NCBI GenBank assembly: GCA_018697195.1
Contig: CM031873.1
Location: forward strand, 1,662,680-1,726,679
Source of the DNA: Certhia americana
Lineage: Eukaryota > Chordata > Aves > Passeriformes > Certhiidae
Direction of reading: 5' to 3'
DNA: 64,000 bases
Shown here: positions 24,404 through 35,590 of the stretch, in pieces
Layout: each line of letters opens with the position of its first letter
How positions within the stretch are numbered: the stretch's first letter is position 1
Made by a program: the position numbers and the translations under genes
The notes under the pieces: generated by a model
What the model saw: the letters and a program-made list of their open reading frames with translations, nothing else
Databases searched by the model: none
What the model was told of the DNA's origin: nothing

Positions 24404-24870
24404 TGAAGCTGATGCCTTCAGGAGGCTGACCTGGATCAGAGAACAGACAGAGCAAAAGGATGAAGCAGGGATTGATTAAAAGGCCTCTCTGGGCACACCT
24501 GGGCAGCACAAGAGTCCAGCTGGACTAACCAAGATGAACCCCAAAATAGTCACAAAATGGATATCTGATCATGAGGTCTCCCACTTTTATAAGTTCTAGT
24601 CCATCAGCATATTAGAATCAATTGTCCAATTACAGCTTCAGGTTATGAAGCTCCATCCTCCTCGTTTTTCCTTCTCACTTCACTGTTGGTTTTGTTCTTG
24701 GGCTTGAAAGTCTTTGGTATCAAACTAGAGAAGGAATTGTTTTGTCTCCCTGCTCTGTGAAGAGAGCTGAGTAGCACTGAATATGAAACCTAAAACTACT
24801 CACTAAAACAGCACAAAATCTAAAAAATATAATAGCTAAAACTTAATGCATCATTTAGAGGCCGTGACAG
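24404..24870 (-). mobile_element. ERV LTR (family shared with 51465-51923)
   Basis: It aligns through much of its length with 51465-51923: both open with TGAA-x-CTGATGCCTTC, share a TTTATAAG/TTTCTAAG-T-TGATCC-like middle, a CCAATTACA-CTTTCAGGT-ATGAAG segment, and a TATAA(T/A)AGCTAAAAC end followed by a GGCATCA or GCATCA word. The TG...CA outline and about 460-bp length fit an LTR. I infer the minus strand from the relative's AATAAA placement. No target duplication or internal region could be found, so boundaries are approximate. Confidence 0.6.
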
Positions 24871-27800
24871 GAGATGCTCTAGAGGTCCCTCACACCAGAG
24901 GCTTTCATTGGGCAGGGGCTGAGTAAGGGCTGGAATCTACACCTTCTCCTGACTCTGTCATCTGCTGAAGGGAGCCTGAACAGGGTAGTAGTTGATGGGT
25001 CTGGCTAGAAGAGGCAAAGAGGTCACGGTGCTCAAAAGAGGAGTTTCATTTTGTAGAGAAATAATTGGTGGGATTCCTCAAGGAAGCATTGAGATCTCAT
25101 ACTTTTAAATTTCTTCAAGTCATGGTTTATGCCACCAAACGAGGGATCATGCTGGAGAAGTCTGTGCTGAGTAAAGATGTAAATAAAGACTGAAAAATGA
25201 ATTGGAAGCTCAAGAGGAACATCACCTCCCAGGAGGTGAGGGAGGAAGAGTCTGTCACTCCAGGTGGGACTGGGACACTCCAGCTGTGAGGGGTTGGGAA
25301 GGAGATAAACTTTGGGTAGAGACACTGTAAGTGCAGGACATGCCCATCACAGGACAATCTAGTCCCCAACATGAAAGTGGAGAAGGTGTTTTCCAGGCAT
25401 CAAACCAGGAAAAGCTTCCAAAGGAGAGAAATAAGGGACAAAAAACCCTTTGTGGTGCCACAAAGCTCAGGGACTGGACTCCAACAGAGTGCTGGGTGGG
25501 CATCACACCCCGTGAATCCCAGGAGGAAATGGAGCACAGGGCTGAGGCTGGGCTGGCACAAACAGGTCACACTGGGACCTTGGGCAGTCCTTGGGGCAGA
25601 TGGACTGTGAACCAGCAGTCACATTTTCATGATACACACACCCAAAACCTGCTGCTGTGGGTCCAGGGGCATCTGGATTGTCCCCTGAATTCAGACCCTG
25701 ACAAGCTGGACTGTCCTCCTTGATTATCCTTTGTTTCAGGGAGTTCATAGGTAGGAAAATGCTGCCAGGAGCAAGGGTTTGGTGACAGCAGATCCAGTCT
25801 GGAGACACATTAGTGTCATGGGACAGATCTCCCAAAGGAGCCATTATAGGTGCGATTTTGAGCCATTCTTTGAAATTCAGAAACCAAGAAACTTACGGAG
25901 AACCTTTAGATTCACAGATCTTTGGCACACAGGGCTTGAAATAAAATCAGCTAAGACCACACTGGGTGATCAGAACCTTCTCACGAGGTGGTGATGGTGC
26001 CCCACACCACCTGGTGCTGCCTGGGGCAGGAGAAGAGGCTGTGAGGAGAAGCCCAGCCCAGCAGGCTGAGGTGAGGGGTGAGGAGGGTGTCAGTGCCCCC
26101 CTGCAGACCCCCTAGCTCCCCAGCCATGTGCAGACACATCGCTCTCCCCTCTGCTGAACAAGGCAAAACATTGTTTGGGGACTGGGGACTGGCAACTCCC
26201 TATCCTCTGGTGAATTGCCCTGCCTGAATATCCAGTCCTGTGCATGTTTCCATTTCTATACCCTGCTATAACATCAGGTCCTGGGAATGCTCCCCCCTCC
26301 TGCACTCTTTCAGGGGGTATCGATGTTTCCAGTTAATGTGGGGTTTTTTGCCCTCGCTAAAGAATTTTACAAATTGTTTGTTTATTGTGTCAATCTCTGC
26401 CTTTGTGAGCAGAAGAGGGACCATCTGGAGAGCATCATGCACTCTTGGCATGGGTGTTCCTGGGAGGCTGAGCTCTCCCCAGCGTGAGAGCAGCAGCCCA
26501 GCCCCACTCCCCAAACCCCATCCCTTGGATGGGGCCGTGCCTGAGCCATCGTTCTGCTCCCAGCTGTGCCAGGGCACTGCCAGGCTGCAGGGGCAACCAC
26601 CATGGAGAATCACTTCCCCTGTCCTTGGCCACGTTCCCCACGTGAGTTCACCTGCCTGCCTCTCAGCAGAACAATGTCTCAAATGTCTGACTCTCCTGGA
26701 ATCAGCCTGGCTGATGCAGGAGGAAAAGACCTTTCTGGCCATGTGTACCAAAGCCAAGTAGGGCTGTTGTGCCCACCCACCCTGGGGATGCAGCAGAGCA
26801 GCAGCCAACAGCCCAGGCTCTGAGACGAGCAGCAGCTTCACCTCTGCATCAGAATTTTCCATCACAATAGAGTTTCACTGGAGGAAAAAATGAACTCGTT
26901 GGTTAATCAAGAGGAAAATGTCACACAGGAATGCACCAGTTTGAGTTAAAGTCTTATCTGAGAAGGTCAGGGGTGTTGGGGAGGGATTGTCTCCTGGAGA
27001 CAGGGGCAGACCACCCTGCAGTGGCCCATCACCTACTGGTCGGGTCACAGCTGGGAGGGGGACAGCAAAGCAGAGACCCAAATCCAGCCCCCTGTGACCC
27101 AGGGGAGCAGAGCACTCTGTACACCCCTGCATTAGCACATGCCTTTCCTGTCCTGCTGGGGCTGCTCAATTGTGTCTGCTTAATTAATATTCATTAAGCC
27201 AAAGGGAAAGTTGGATTGCAGTCTGCTCGTTAAGGTACTGACCCGGGCTCAAGTTCAAGTGATTATTCCTTTATTTATGCTGCGGAAAGCTGCAGTGGGA
27301 CAGGCCGTACAAACACACTGGTCTAGAGCTCAGCTGGGGTCTGGGACACTTCCAGCCAAGTCCCCTCTCTGCCAGCACTGGAGAAGGCCTTGGTCCTCCT
27401 TCCCACACCCCAGCTGGTCTTGTGCCATGGCAATCCATTTGGGAATGTCTTTGGTTTTTTTACGGAAATTTCTCGAGTTTTTGGGTTGATCCTGGTGTGG
27501 GGTGGGAATGTTTTCGGATGCTTTTAGAGGTTTTGTTGGAATGGTGAGGATCTTCCTGCCCAGCACTGCGGCCAGGGCAGGCTGCTGCTGGCTTGGCAGA
27601 CAAGGTAGTGTTCAGGGACCTCAGCTCCTCGTTTGACATTTGCAACAAGCAATGTCACAGCTTTGCAGCAAAGCCTGGCGCTGTGGGGAGCCTCTTCCCT
27701 TCCTGGGGCCTGCTGGTCCCAGCTTGGGAGCTCAGCTGAGCTCAGGGGGGCTGGCACTGCAGCCAGTCCCAGTGGTTGGGGTCACCTGGCTTGGCAGGTA
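24871..27800. other. Unique DNA, no feature recognised
   Basis: No repeat family identified. A 199-codon minus-strand open frame (26266-26865) has no domain. AT-richer patches near 25000-25200 and 27190-27310 are short. Confidence 0.42.
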
Positions 27801-28212
27801 GATCATAGATTGGATTGGGTTGGAAGGGACACCTTAAATCCCACCCAGTGCCACCCTCTGCCATGGGCAGGTACACCTTCCACTGTCCCAGGTTTCTTCA
27901 AACCCTGTCCAACCTGGCTTTGGACAATTCCAGGGATCCAGGACAGCCACAGCTGCTCTGGGTACCCTGTTCCAAGGCCAGCCCACCCTCACAGGGAATG
28001 ATTTCTTCCTAACATCCCACCTAACCCTTCTTTCTGTCAGTGGGAAGACATTCCCTGTGCCCTGACACACCGTCCCTCATCAGTAGTGTCTCCTCATATT
28101 TCTTGTGTCCCTTTCACGCACTGGAAGGCCACAGTTAGGTCACCTTGTAACTTCTCCAGGCTGAACAACCCCAGCTCTGCCAGCCTGTCGTCACAGGAGG
28201 GGTGTTCCATGC
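27801..28212 (-). mobile_element. CR1 fragment (minus), about 410 bp
   Basis: Reading the plus strand it begins GATCATAGATTGGATTGGG, then GGGTTGGAAGGGACACCTTA, CTGCCATGGGCAGG, ACCCTCACAGGGAATGATTTC and CTTCTCCAGGCTGAACAACC. This is the reverse complement of CR1 from the distal ORF2/3' UTR junction to the 3' end. Confidence 0.93.
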
Positions 28213-28361
28213 CCACGGAAGGATCTCCAGGGCTTGAGGAACACACACACCCTTTCCGTGCCCTGGTGCTCAGTGTGGGGCAGGGCAGGGGTGGACAGGG
28301 CCATCCTTGCTGGCCAGTGTCACTCTCTCAGTGCCACAGCAGCCTTGGCTCCCCTGCTGAG

Positions 28362-29041
28362 TGTCCTGGTTTGAACACTAGATGTGTGCTGAGGAAGGCA
28401 GGAGCCTCCCTTGGAATGGAGAATGCAAACCCCCTCCCTCACAATTATTATCATTTTGGAATTAAGGGACTCTCAGGCAAAGATATGGGGATAGGAATAA
28501 CAGTTCTTTATTAGGGGAACTGAAATAAAAATGCAGTAATACAAAAAAACAAACCCAGTGGCAGAGTTAGAGTCCCAGCTGTCCCCTGTGTGTCAGGGGT
28601 TGGTGGCAGTGCCATCCCATGGTGGCTGCAGCCCTCCTGTAGTGGCAGATGTGACTCTGCTGGAGCAGGGATCCTGGAGAAAGGGGCAGTTTTCCTCTGA
28701 AGCTCCAGTGAGGATGGATGAGCCTGGTTTTCCTCTGGGAATCCAGTGAAAAAGGCTGCCTTGGTGTTCCAACTCTCAGATTTTAATCCAGGTAGGAGTG
28801 TTTGGCTCCTCCCCATGGATGGAGCATCTCCCACTGGGCTGATGGAATTTTCTCAGGGACACTCCCTGGCCCATGAGCAGAAGATCTGTGCCTGGAGGGA
28901 GGATTGGTTGTGAGGAGATAAGAAAACTGCCCCAGCTGGTTTTTAACTGTTGGCCATTGACAGACAGTCCTCCACCCCAGTTTCAACATCTGGTGACAGA
29001 ATCCCCAGTTTTGGTGACATTTTGCACTGACACCCATGACA
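28362..29041 (-). mobile_element. Solo LTR with perfect 5-bp target duplication
   Basis: The 680-bp unit runs from TGTCCTGGTTT to CCCATGACA, so its ends are imperfect inverted repeats of the TGT...ACA type. CTGAG lies immediately before (28357-28361) and again immediately after (29042-29046): a clean 5-bp target-site duplication, the size usual for ERVL-class elements. An AATAAA on the minus strand near 28510 suggests minus orientation, though an AATAAA on the plus strand near 28525 makes this tentative. No coding region is present, as expected after recombination between two LTRs. Confidence 0.88.
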
Positions 29042-30126
29042 CTGAGACAGCACCAGCATGCAGAAGGCCAAGGCCACATGTCTGTGCCACAGGGGACACA
29101 GCTGCCTTCTCCAGGGAGGATGGAGATGGAAGCTCTGGCCTTCTCCAATGTTTTGTGTGAAGACTGGGGACTCTCTGCCCCTTCCAGTTGTCACTCAGGC
29201 AGAACAGAAGTTACCACACAACAGGGGCATCTAAACCCACCAGTCTCCATCCTGGCTGATCCCACAGCCTGTCCTGGGAGCCCATCCAGCCTTGGGCCCA
29301 GCTCAGACTGCCAGCAGTGCTTTGGCAGGGAGCAAGCTGCAAAGCCCACAGGCTGACTCCTGTGCCCCAGACTGACAGCAGGGCCTCCCCATGGGCAGCC
29401 ATCAGGAGAACAAGCTCCCTGAGGTGATGCTCCAGCTCTGAGCAATCCTGTTGCAGGTGTTTTGTGGTTTGCTGGCTCCACATCCAGCACACTGTACCCA
29501 GTGCCAGGCACAGAGCTGCAGGGAGAGCTCAAGGTCAGCTCCACCATAGGCACGCAGGGATTTCCAGGGGTGGAATCTGAGGAACACCCTGGAGAAGGTA
29601 GGCAGGTGCCCGTGTGTGCCCCGAGGTGGGTTGTGCACCATTCCTCTGTGCACAGCCAGCCTGTGCCCTGCCAGGAAAGCTGGTCACACATTTCTGCCAA
29701 TTCATCTCAATGGAAACTTTCCATAGTCTAAATTTGTTTAGAAAAAACATTGAAATGAAACATTCTGCTGATGTCAAGATATTTGGCTTTTGCATTAGCT
29801 GGTGAAATGCCCTGATTTTTTGTTTTGACTTTTTGTTTCTGTATCCTACTGACTTTAGTATTCCAGTATACCTCATAAAAATAAGAAGTAAAACAAAAAG
29901 AAAATCCAACTTCCAACTGAATTATTTCAGTTGGCTCTAGTGCCATTCTTCAAATTGCTCGAGACTGGCCATTTGAAAACTTGTTGTTTTCACCCCGATT
30001 AGAGACAAAATCCAATCTCCAAAGGACATAATTTTCTTTGGATTTGGATTATGATCCTGCCAGCTCAAGCTGCAAGTGTGTGCACCTCACATGAGAGGGG
30101 CAGAGGGGCCCCCATGGGTCAGGGCT
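29042..30126. other. Unique DNA with one perfect hairpin
   Basis: GC-rich to about 29690, then AT-rich. CCAACTGAA (29913-29921), loop TTAT, TTCAGTTGG (29926-29934) form a perfect 9-bp stem in the AT-rich part. No gene or named repeat. Confidence 0.45.
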
Positions 30127-30755
30127 TGTTGCAAACTCTCTGCTTTATCAGGTTCTTCTTCTCAGGGTCAGGATTACAAGTGCAAGAGACAGAATTCTTG
30201 TTGGGGCTTGGTCGTTTATTATTTCTTATTTAAATTCATTATTTCTTATTTACAGCCTCACTGACCATGAGTGCTTCTACATGCTAAGTTAACAGAGCAA
30301 AAAATGGAGCACTCAGTAATGTCTTTAAGGTCTTTTTAAGCTTAAATTACTCAATTATGAGATGCCAACTAATTTATTTTAACTTCTAACCCAATAATTA
30401 CTCATGTCTTGCACTGCAGATTTTTCTAACTAATCACACAAAATCACCCAAACTTGTGAAGAAGAAGGAGAAGAAGAAGACTATACCTTGAAACTTCTAT
30501 CTTGTTATATATATATTACTATATCTTAAAACTTCAAACTTTAAATCTTTCACCCTGTGAGATAACACACTTCTATTCAACCACACACTCATAATTCCAG
30601 TGCTATCTGGAAGCATTTTCCATGGCCTCAGGTCAGATGCAGTGTATCTTTGAGGATCATTCTCTGTCAGTATAGAAAGTCTGAAATTCTCTGTGTCCAG
30701 TGTTCCAGCAAAGGCTGGTGCTCTCAGCAATGCCCCATCTCCTGCTGAAGCAACA
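30127..30755 (-). mobile_element. Probable ERV LTR with GAA-rich tract
   Basis: The unit can be bounded by TGTTGCAAAC and GAAGCAACA, a matching inverted pair. It is AT-rich, with a TTTATT-rich block at 30210-30260 (AATAAA-like words on the minus strand) and a GAAGAAGGAGAAGAAG run at 30460-30480. The layout resembles LTRs I associate with songbird ERVs. No target duplication flanks these limits (AGGGCT before, ACTGTG after), so the ends may be wrong. Confidence 0.45.
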
Positions 30756-30782
30756 ACTGTGGGGGCAGAATAAATTGTCAGC

Positions 30783-31034
30783 TCCGCTGGTGGCCTCAGG
30801 CTGTGCCAGGTTGGATATCAGGAAGTATTTCTTCCCTGAAAAGGTGAACAGGCATTGAAAACTGTTGCTCAAGGATGTTTGGAGTGCCCATCTCTGCAGG
30901 TGCCCAAGGAATTCCTTTAAGTGGCACTCAGTGCTCTGAGCTGGTGACAATGTGGGGATGGGGTACAAGGTTGGATTGATGCTGGAGGTCCTTTCCAACC
31001 TTGTGGCTTTAGAATTCTGTGATTCTGGGATTCT
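30783..31034 (+). mobile_element. CR1 3' fragment (plus)
   Basis: The GTTGGATATCAGGAAGTATT start, GGAGTGCCCATCTCTGCAGG, AGTGGCACTCAGTGCTCTG and GGAGGTCCTTTCCAACCTTG segments end in ATTCTGTGATTCTGGGATTC. A typical 5'-truncated CR1 tail lying immediately after the probable LTR. Confidence 0.9.
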
Positions 31035-31519
31035 AAGCTGGTTGAGGAAGGCTTGCACATGACCATCCATCCCTTCCAGCTCCCAAGACGGGGTCACCAT
31101 CACCCCAGAGACAGGCTCTGGTCCCCAGCCTGTCCCACTAACTCCTCTCGGAGCTGGTTTCTGCTCACTGAGCAGAAGTCATGAGTGGTTTCCTCCCAGG
31201 AAGGACGTCCCAGACCTGCCTCCTGCCCCATGCAGCTGTGGGGGAAACCCTTCCTGCCTGGAAGGGCTGTATTTGGGCTCGTTTTGCTGGATTTTCAGCA
31301 AAACACTGGCTTTGTTTATCCACTGTCTGCCTGGGTGCTCGGTGGCCCGTGGGGACGGCAGCTTCCAGAGGGCTGCAGTGAGGGAGCTGACAAGCCCTGC
31401 ATGTAAAAGCTGAGGGCTGATGACCCCTACAGTCAGCCTGGGAAATTCATCCCTGCTCCAGCAGCTCTCGGTGTCCACCCATGCCTATCCCGGCACGCTC
31501 TCTGCCCCAGCAGATAAAT
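31035..31519. other. Unique DNA, no feature recognised
   Basis: GC-rich, no repeat or exon recognised, immediately before the duplicated block. Confidence 0.45.
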
Positions 31520-31850
31520 AATAAAGCAAGGAAATTATATTTTTGCAACAAATTGCATTTGTTTTGCAGGGAAAATGCTGAACACTCAGCCTGAAGCAGG
31601 GGATGGGAAGGTGCAAACCTGCTCCTTACAGGTGTGAGATCATCACCATTAGGTCCCCTCAGAAGGAGGGACCAGCACTCCCTAATCAAAAGCTGCAGGA
31701 GAAAGACCCTGACAGGGATTTGGAAAGTGTTCCTAGGAATCCTCTGCAGAGCCCTGCAGAGATCCCATCTCTTCTGGATGCCAAACAGAATGATAAGGGG
31801 CTGATAAGCCGAATGATAAGCCGAAAAAAGCACAAGAAAAGTGGGAAATT
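31520..31850 (+). repeat. Direct duplication, copy A
   Basis: Positions 31561-31810 match 35311-35560 over 250 bases with only three substitutions (31621 G/C, 31728 T/C, 31805 T/C). Homology continues more loosely upstream: AATAAAGCAAGG is shared, then copy A carries 26 extra bases. Downstream copy A has a tandem TGATAAGCCGAA doublet before the shared GCACAAGA...AGTGGGAAA end. It matches no repeat family I know. The open frames on both strands are conserved between copies only because the copies are nearly identical; two of the three differences would change the plus-frame residue, so coding constraint is not shown. Confidence 0.9.
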
Positions 31851-34789
31851 CCCTTCTTCACCTACCAGGTGCATCCTGGCCTAGCCTAGTCCTCCCTGCT
31901 GGGTGGACTCCTGGGGATTTGCTGTGGCTCAGTCACTGCTGAGAGACTGAGAGCAGCCCACGGGGAGCCTTGGGCTGCCCTGGAAAGCAGAGTGACACAG
32001 CCCAGCTCCTGCAAAGCAGGACAAGTCCAGGGACAGGGAAAGAACAGAGCAGCTGCTGTTCACCCCCTCAGCACAGACCAGTCAAGAGCAGAGCCTGGGG
32101 TGGCCCTGATCCCCCACCCAGGGAGTGCAGAGAGGAAAGGAGGAACTCAGTGCTCGTGGCATTTGCTGCAGGAGGTGTTCATCCTTCCCAAAGCCACAAA
32201 AGGGACATCTCTACTGCCCCGGGGCCACAGGATCCTCCCAGCAGCCAACGACCCCATGGAGACCAACTCGGTTTTATCTGGGAAGTGTTTACTGGGGAGC
32301 CCCCGGTGTTATAAAAGCAGAGACCACACACCAGCCATCCTCTAGCATTATTGTGCCTGCCAAAAACCCCTTTGCTCAGAGTTGTCTTCTTGTTGGAAGT
32401 AGCAGACCAGATCTGGGGGTAATTTTCTCATTAGCACAACGAGGAGCCCCACGTCCTGCTGTGTGCTACCCCAGCTCAGAGAAAGGCTTAGAAATCCTTG
32501 GAGTGCACAGGGATTCTGTGACATTCTGCCAAGGGTTCCCCTTGAGTGTCTTGTGCAACACAGACACTGACTTCTTGCACTGCCACCTCTTATTGGTATG
32601 GCTCAGATGGGATCAGAAGCAGCATATCCATCCCATTTGCAGTACGCCTTTTATCCCACAGCCAGGGATTCCCGGGTTTATTATCACTTTGTGCACTGTG
32701 TGTGTCTTTTTTGTGAGATGTATTTGCCAGTTTTGGAGGCACCTGTGGAGTTTATCCCTACATTGGCCGTGTTTAATCCAGGAGCTGCCTGAGGGAATGC
32801 TGCTGTTGCTGATGCTGTGTGAGTGCAGCCAGACCCATGCTGAGCCCTGCGAACCAGCCCCCAGTGAGAGACAGGCCCTGCTCTGGATTGTGTCCCACAC
32901 AAACAGGCTGGACAGACAGGACCATGGCTCTTACCTCATTTTTTAGGAGGGAGCTGAAGAAAATCAGGAAAAAATCCCTGCATGTAAAGAAAACATGCTC
33001 TGAGAGAAATAATTGTTTTTCCATTAAATCTTGCCAGTTTTTGATCAAAGTATGAATGGGCTGAAGCTGAAGTTTGGCCCCTCATAGTGCATCTCCTGGC
33101 AGATTAACTGCTTGGACTTCCCTGTCCCCATCCCCATCCTCCTCCAAGGGCTGTCCCCCTGGCCAGCTTCACCCACCAGGCTCGTTGGCCAGGGGCAGCA
33201 CAGGAGCTGGAGGTTTTGGTCATCACTCCCTTCCTGGGAATCAGAACTTCCTGTGAGAATGATGAAAAGGCTTTCAAATCAGTTCCAGGGTGTGTTCCTG
33301 AGGGCCAGGCTGGCTCCCACAGGATGGTCTGGCAGGGCTGGGAGCTGGTTCACCACAAGTCGGGAGGTTTGGGGAAAGGCTGAGGTTGAGACCAAGGCTC
33401 AGGTGGAGCAGGACAGAGCTGTTAAAGAGGTCGTTTGATGTGTGCTGCAGCTCTGGGCACTGAACACCTCCAGTCTGTGACCCCAAACCCCAGGTCAGGG
33501 TTTTGAGAAGATTATTCCTCCCTCTCCAAGTGGTCCAACAGGGCAAGGCACTCTGGCTGCTGGTTCCAGTGCTGAGAGTGGCCCTGGTCCCTTTCCTTGC
33601 TGACTGGCCAAGGCACAAAAGCTGTGCAGGCACTGCTTGGCTGGCTGCAGAGTGTCCACGTGCCCAAGGAACATCCCTTAGTGCTTGGAGGGATGGCACC
33701 AGCTGCATGGGGAGCTGCTCCCCACCAGCTCCCTGTGGCTGGGGCACAGGGACATCCTGAGATGAGCACTACAGGAATAGTTTGTTGTCCCTGGTGTCAC
33801 TGCCAGACATAGGGAGGATGGAAAGCAGGGTGGTGGCATCAGTGTCATCCACCACAGGCTGTTCATCATGACCCCAGAGGGTTGGGTGGTTCAGCTGAGG
33901 TGAAATTCCACCCAGCACCAGCAGCCACTGCCACACACATGGGCACAGCCCTGGCCCAGGCACCATGGGAACAGACCTGCCACCACTGTCCCCACCCACA
34001 CTGGCAGGCCCACAGCCTAGGCTCGTCCCCTTGGTGCTGGGATGGCCACAGCAGACCGGGGTCTCACTGAATCTGGCAGGAATTTTGCCCATGACATCAG
34101 CGCAGTGGAGACTTCTCATCATTCTATTTGCAGAGATTATCTGGAGCAGCCCTTGGCAGCTCTGCACGGGTGGGATGCCAGATTTTTTCCCAAATTAGAG
34201 GTGAAATGTGCCAGTAGAAACGCAGTGAGAGCCAGGCTCTCTGCCTCCTGACAGGCAGGGTGCTGGCAAAGTGCTTATCAGGGTAATATCCATCCCTCCA
34301 GGGGAGCAGGGAGCTGCTGACACCTCACCCAGCACCTGCTCTGGCACCTGCCAAAACCTCCACACCTGCACTGCCCTCACAATCCCAAACACCCCCAGCA
34401 CATCAGGGTGGGTGTTGATAAAGGGTGTTTAGCTTCCTCAACTTTCCCAAGGCCTGGTTGCATGTTCAAGGAAAATGAGGAGAGTTGAGGGAACCAACCA
34501 AGAAAAGTGAAAAAAACTCCCAACTTTCTAGTTAAAAATACTGGGAAATGGGTCTGAGATTTTCAGTGTCACCATAATTCTTCCGCCTTCAAGGTGTCTT
34601 TTTTCCTCCTGTGAAATGTCCAGGGCAAGGAGAGGTTTATGCTTTGGGACCATGTGGCCCAGGAGGACAGCTGGGTGCTCAGAGGGTCCTTGGGCTCATC
34701 ATGGGGCCTGAGTTTTGGGTGGAGCATTTTCCCTTGGATGCTGCTGTGGAGAGCACACAGAACTGGCTGGGTTTCCATTATTGTTACAA
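31851..34789. other. Spacer between the duplicate copies; no feature recognised
   Basis: This 3.4-kb interval holds no retroviral motif, primer-binding site or polypurine tract that I can see. The longest open frame of the window (32125-32946 plus) begins at GTG and has no in-frame ATG until close to its end; no domain was recognised. Confidence 0.45.
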
Positions 34790-35180
34790 AACTGTCTAAA
34801 TGAATAATTGAAGTTAGCATGCTTTATATGCACAAATAAAATGTTAGAGGCACTTCAATGCAAAAGTGCTCTTTCATTAATTTGCAATAATCTTTTGGTT
34901 TGGTTTGGGTTTTTTTAATCTTCTAGTATGACATTAGGTATTACTGTATACAAGGCATCACATTGTTATGTTTTATACAGTAATAAGACAATATAGAAGT
35001 TACTTTTTCACCTTTTTACCCATGTTGAGTAAATTCTGAGACTTTTAGACATCAATTTAATGAGAATCAGAAGAAACTTCTCAGTGTTGACATTTCTGAT
35101 GCTGTTCTTGTGCTTGCCTTCTCGCAGTCTGATTTACTGGTGCTCTGATTTGCCAGCATATAAATCATTAATCCCCACTG
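34790..35180. other. AT-rich repeat-free block, candidate conserved noncoding element
   Basis: Nearly 400 bases of AT-rich, non-repetitive sequence rich in homeodomain-like TAAT words (CATTAATTTGC, AGTAATAAG, CAATTTAATG, ATCATTAATCC) and a TTGCAATAATC word. Flanks are GC-rich. Composition and word diversity resemble developmental enhancers in birds. Confidence 0.35.
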
Positions 35181-35295
35181 TAAATTAGGGTGGGGGAAGT
35201 TTGAACTGACCTGTGCACATGTGTAAACCAGCATCTCTTCCAAATGCCTGTTGTGCTAAACCCAGTATTAAATCTTCATTTCTTGCTGTCTCCAC

Positions 35296-35590
35296 AATAA
35301 AGCAAGGCTTGTTTTGCAGGGAAAATGCTGAACACTCAGCCTGAAGCAGGGGATGGGAAGGTGCAAACCTCCTCCTTACAGGTGTGAGATCATCACCATT
35401 AGGTCCCCTCAGAAGGAGGGACCAGCACTCCCTAATCAAAAGCTGCAGGAGAAAGACCCTGACAGGGATTTGGAAAGCGTTCCTAGGAATCCTCTGCAGA
35501 GCCCTGCAGAGATCCCATCTCTTCTGGATGCCAAACAGAATGATAAGGGGCTGACAAGCCTAAAGGGCACAAGAGCTAAAAGTGGGAAAA
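35296..35590 (+). repeat. Direct duplication, copy B
   Basis: Partner of 31520-31850. The core at 35311-35560 differs from copy A at three of 250 positions. Copy B lacks the 26-base insertion upstream and the 12-base tandem doublet downstream, so one copy has gained or the other lost these. The flanks beyond about 35590 are unrelated to those of copy A. Confidence 0.9.

Noticed and set aside
32125..32946. The longest open frame of the window, 273 codons, plus strand
   Set aside because: It starts at GTG, has no in-frame ATG until near its end, and shows no domain, splice sites or recognisable similarity. Frames of this length arise by chance in 64 kb of moderately GC-rich DNA.
31520..35590. 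The two duplicate copies as LTRs of one intact provirus
   Set aside because: The core copies do not begin TG and end CA, no flanking target duplication is visible, and the interval holds no primer-binding site, polypurine tract or gag/pol motif. Kept as an open alternative only.
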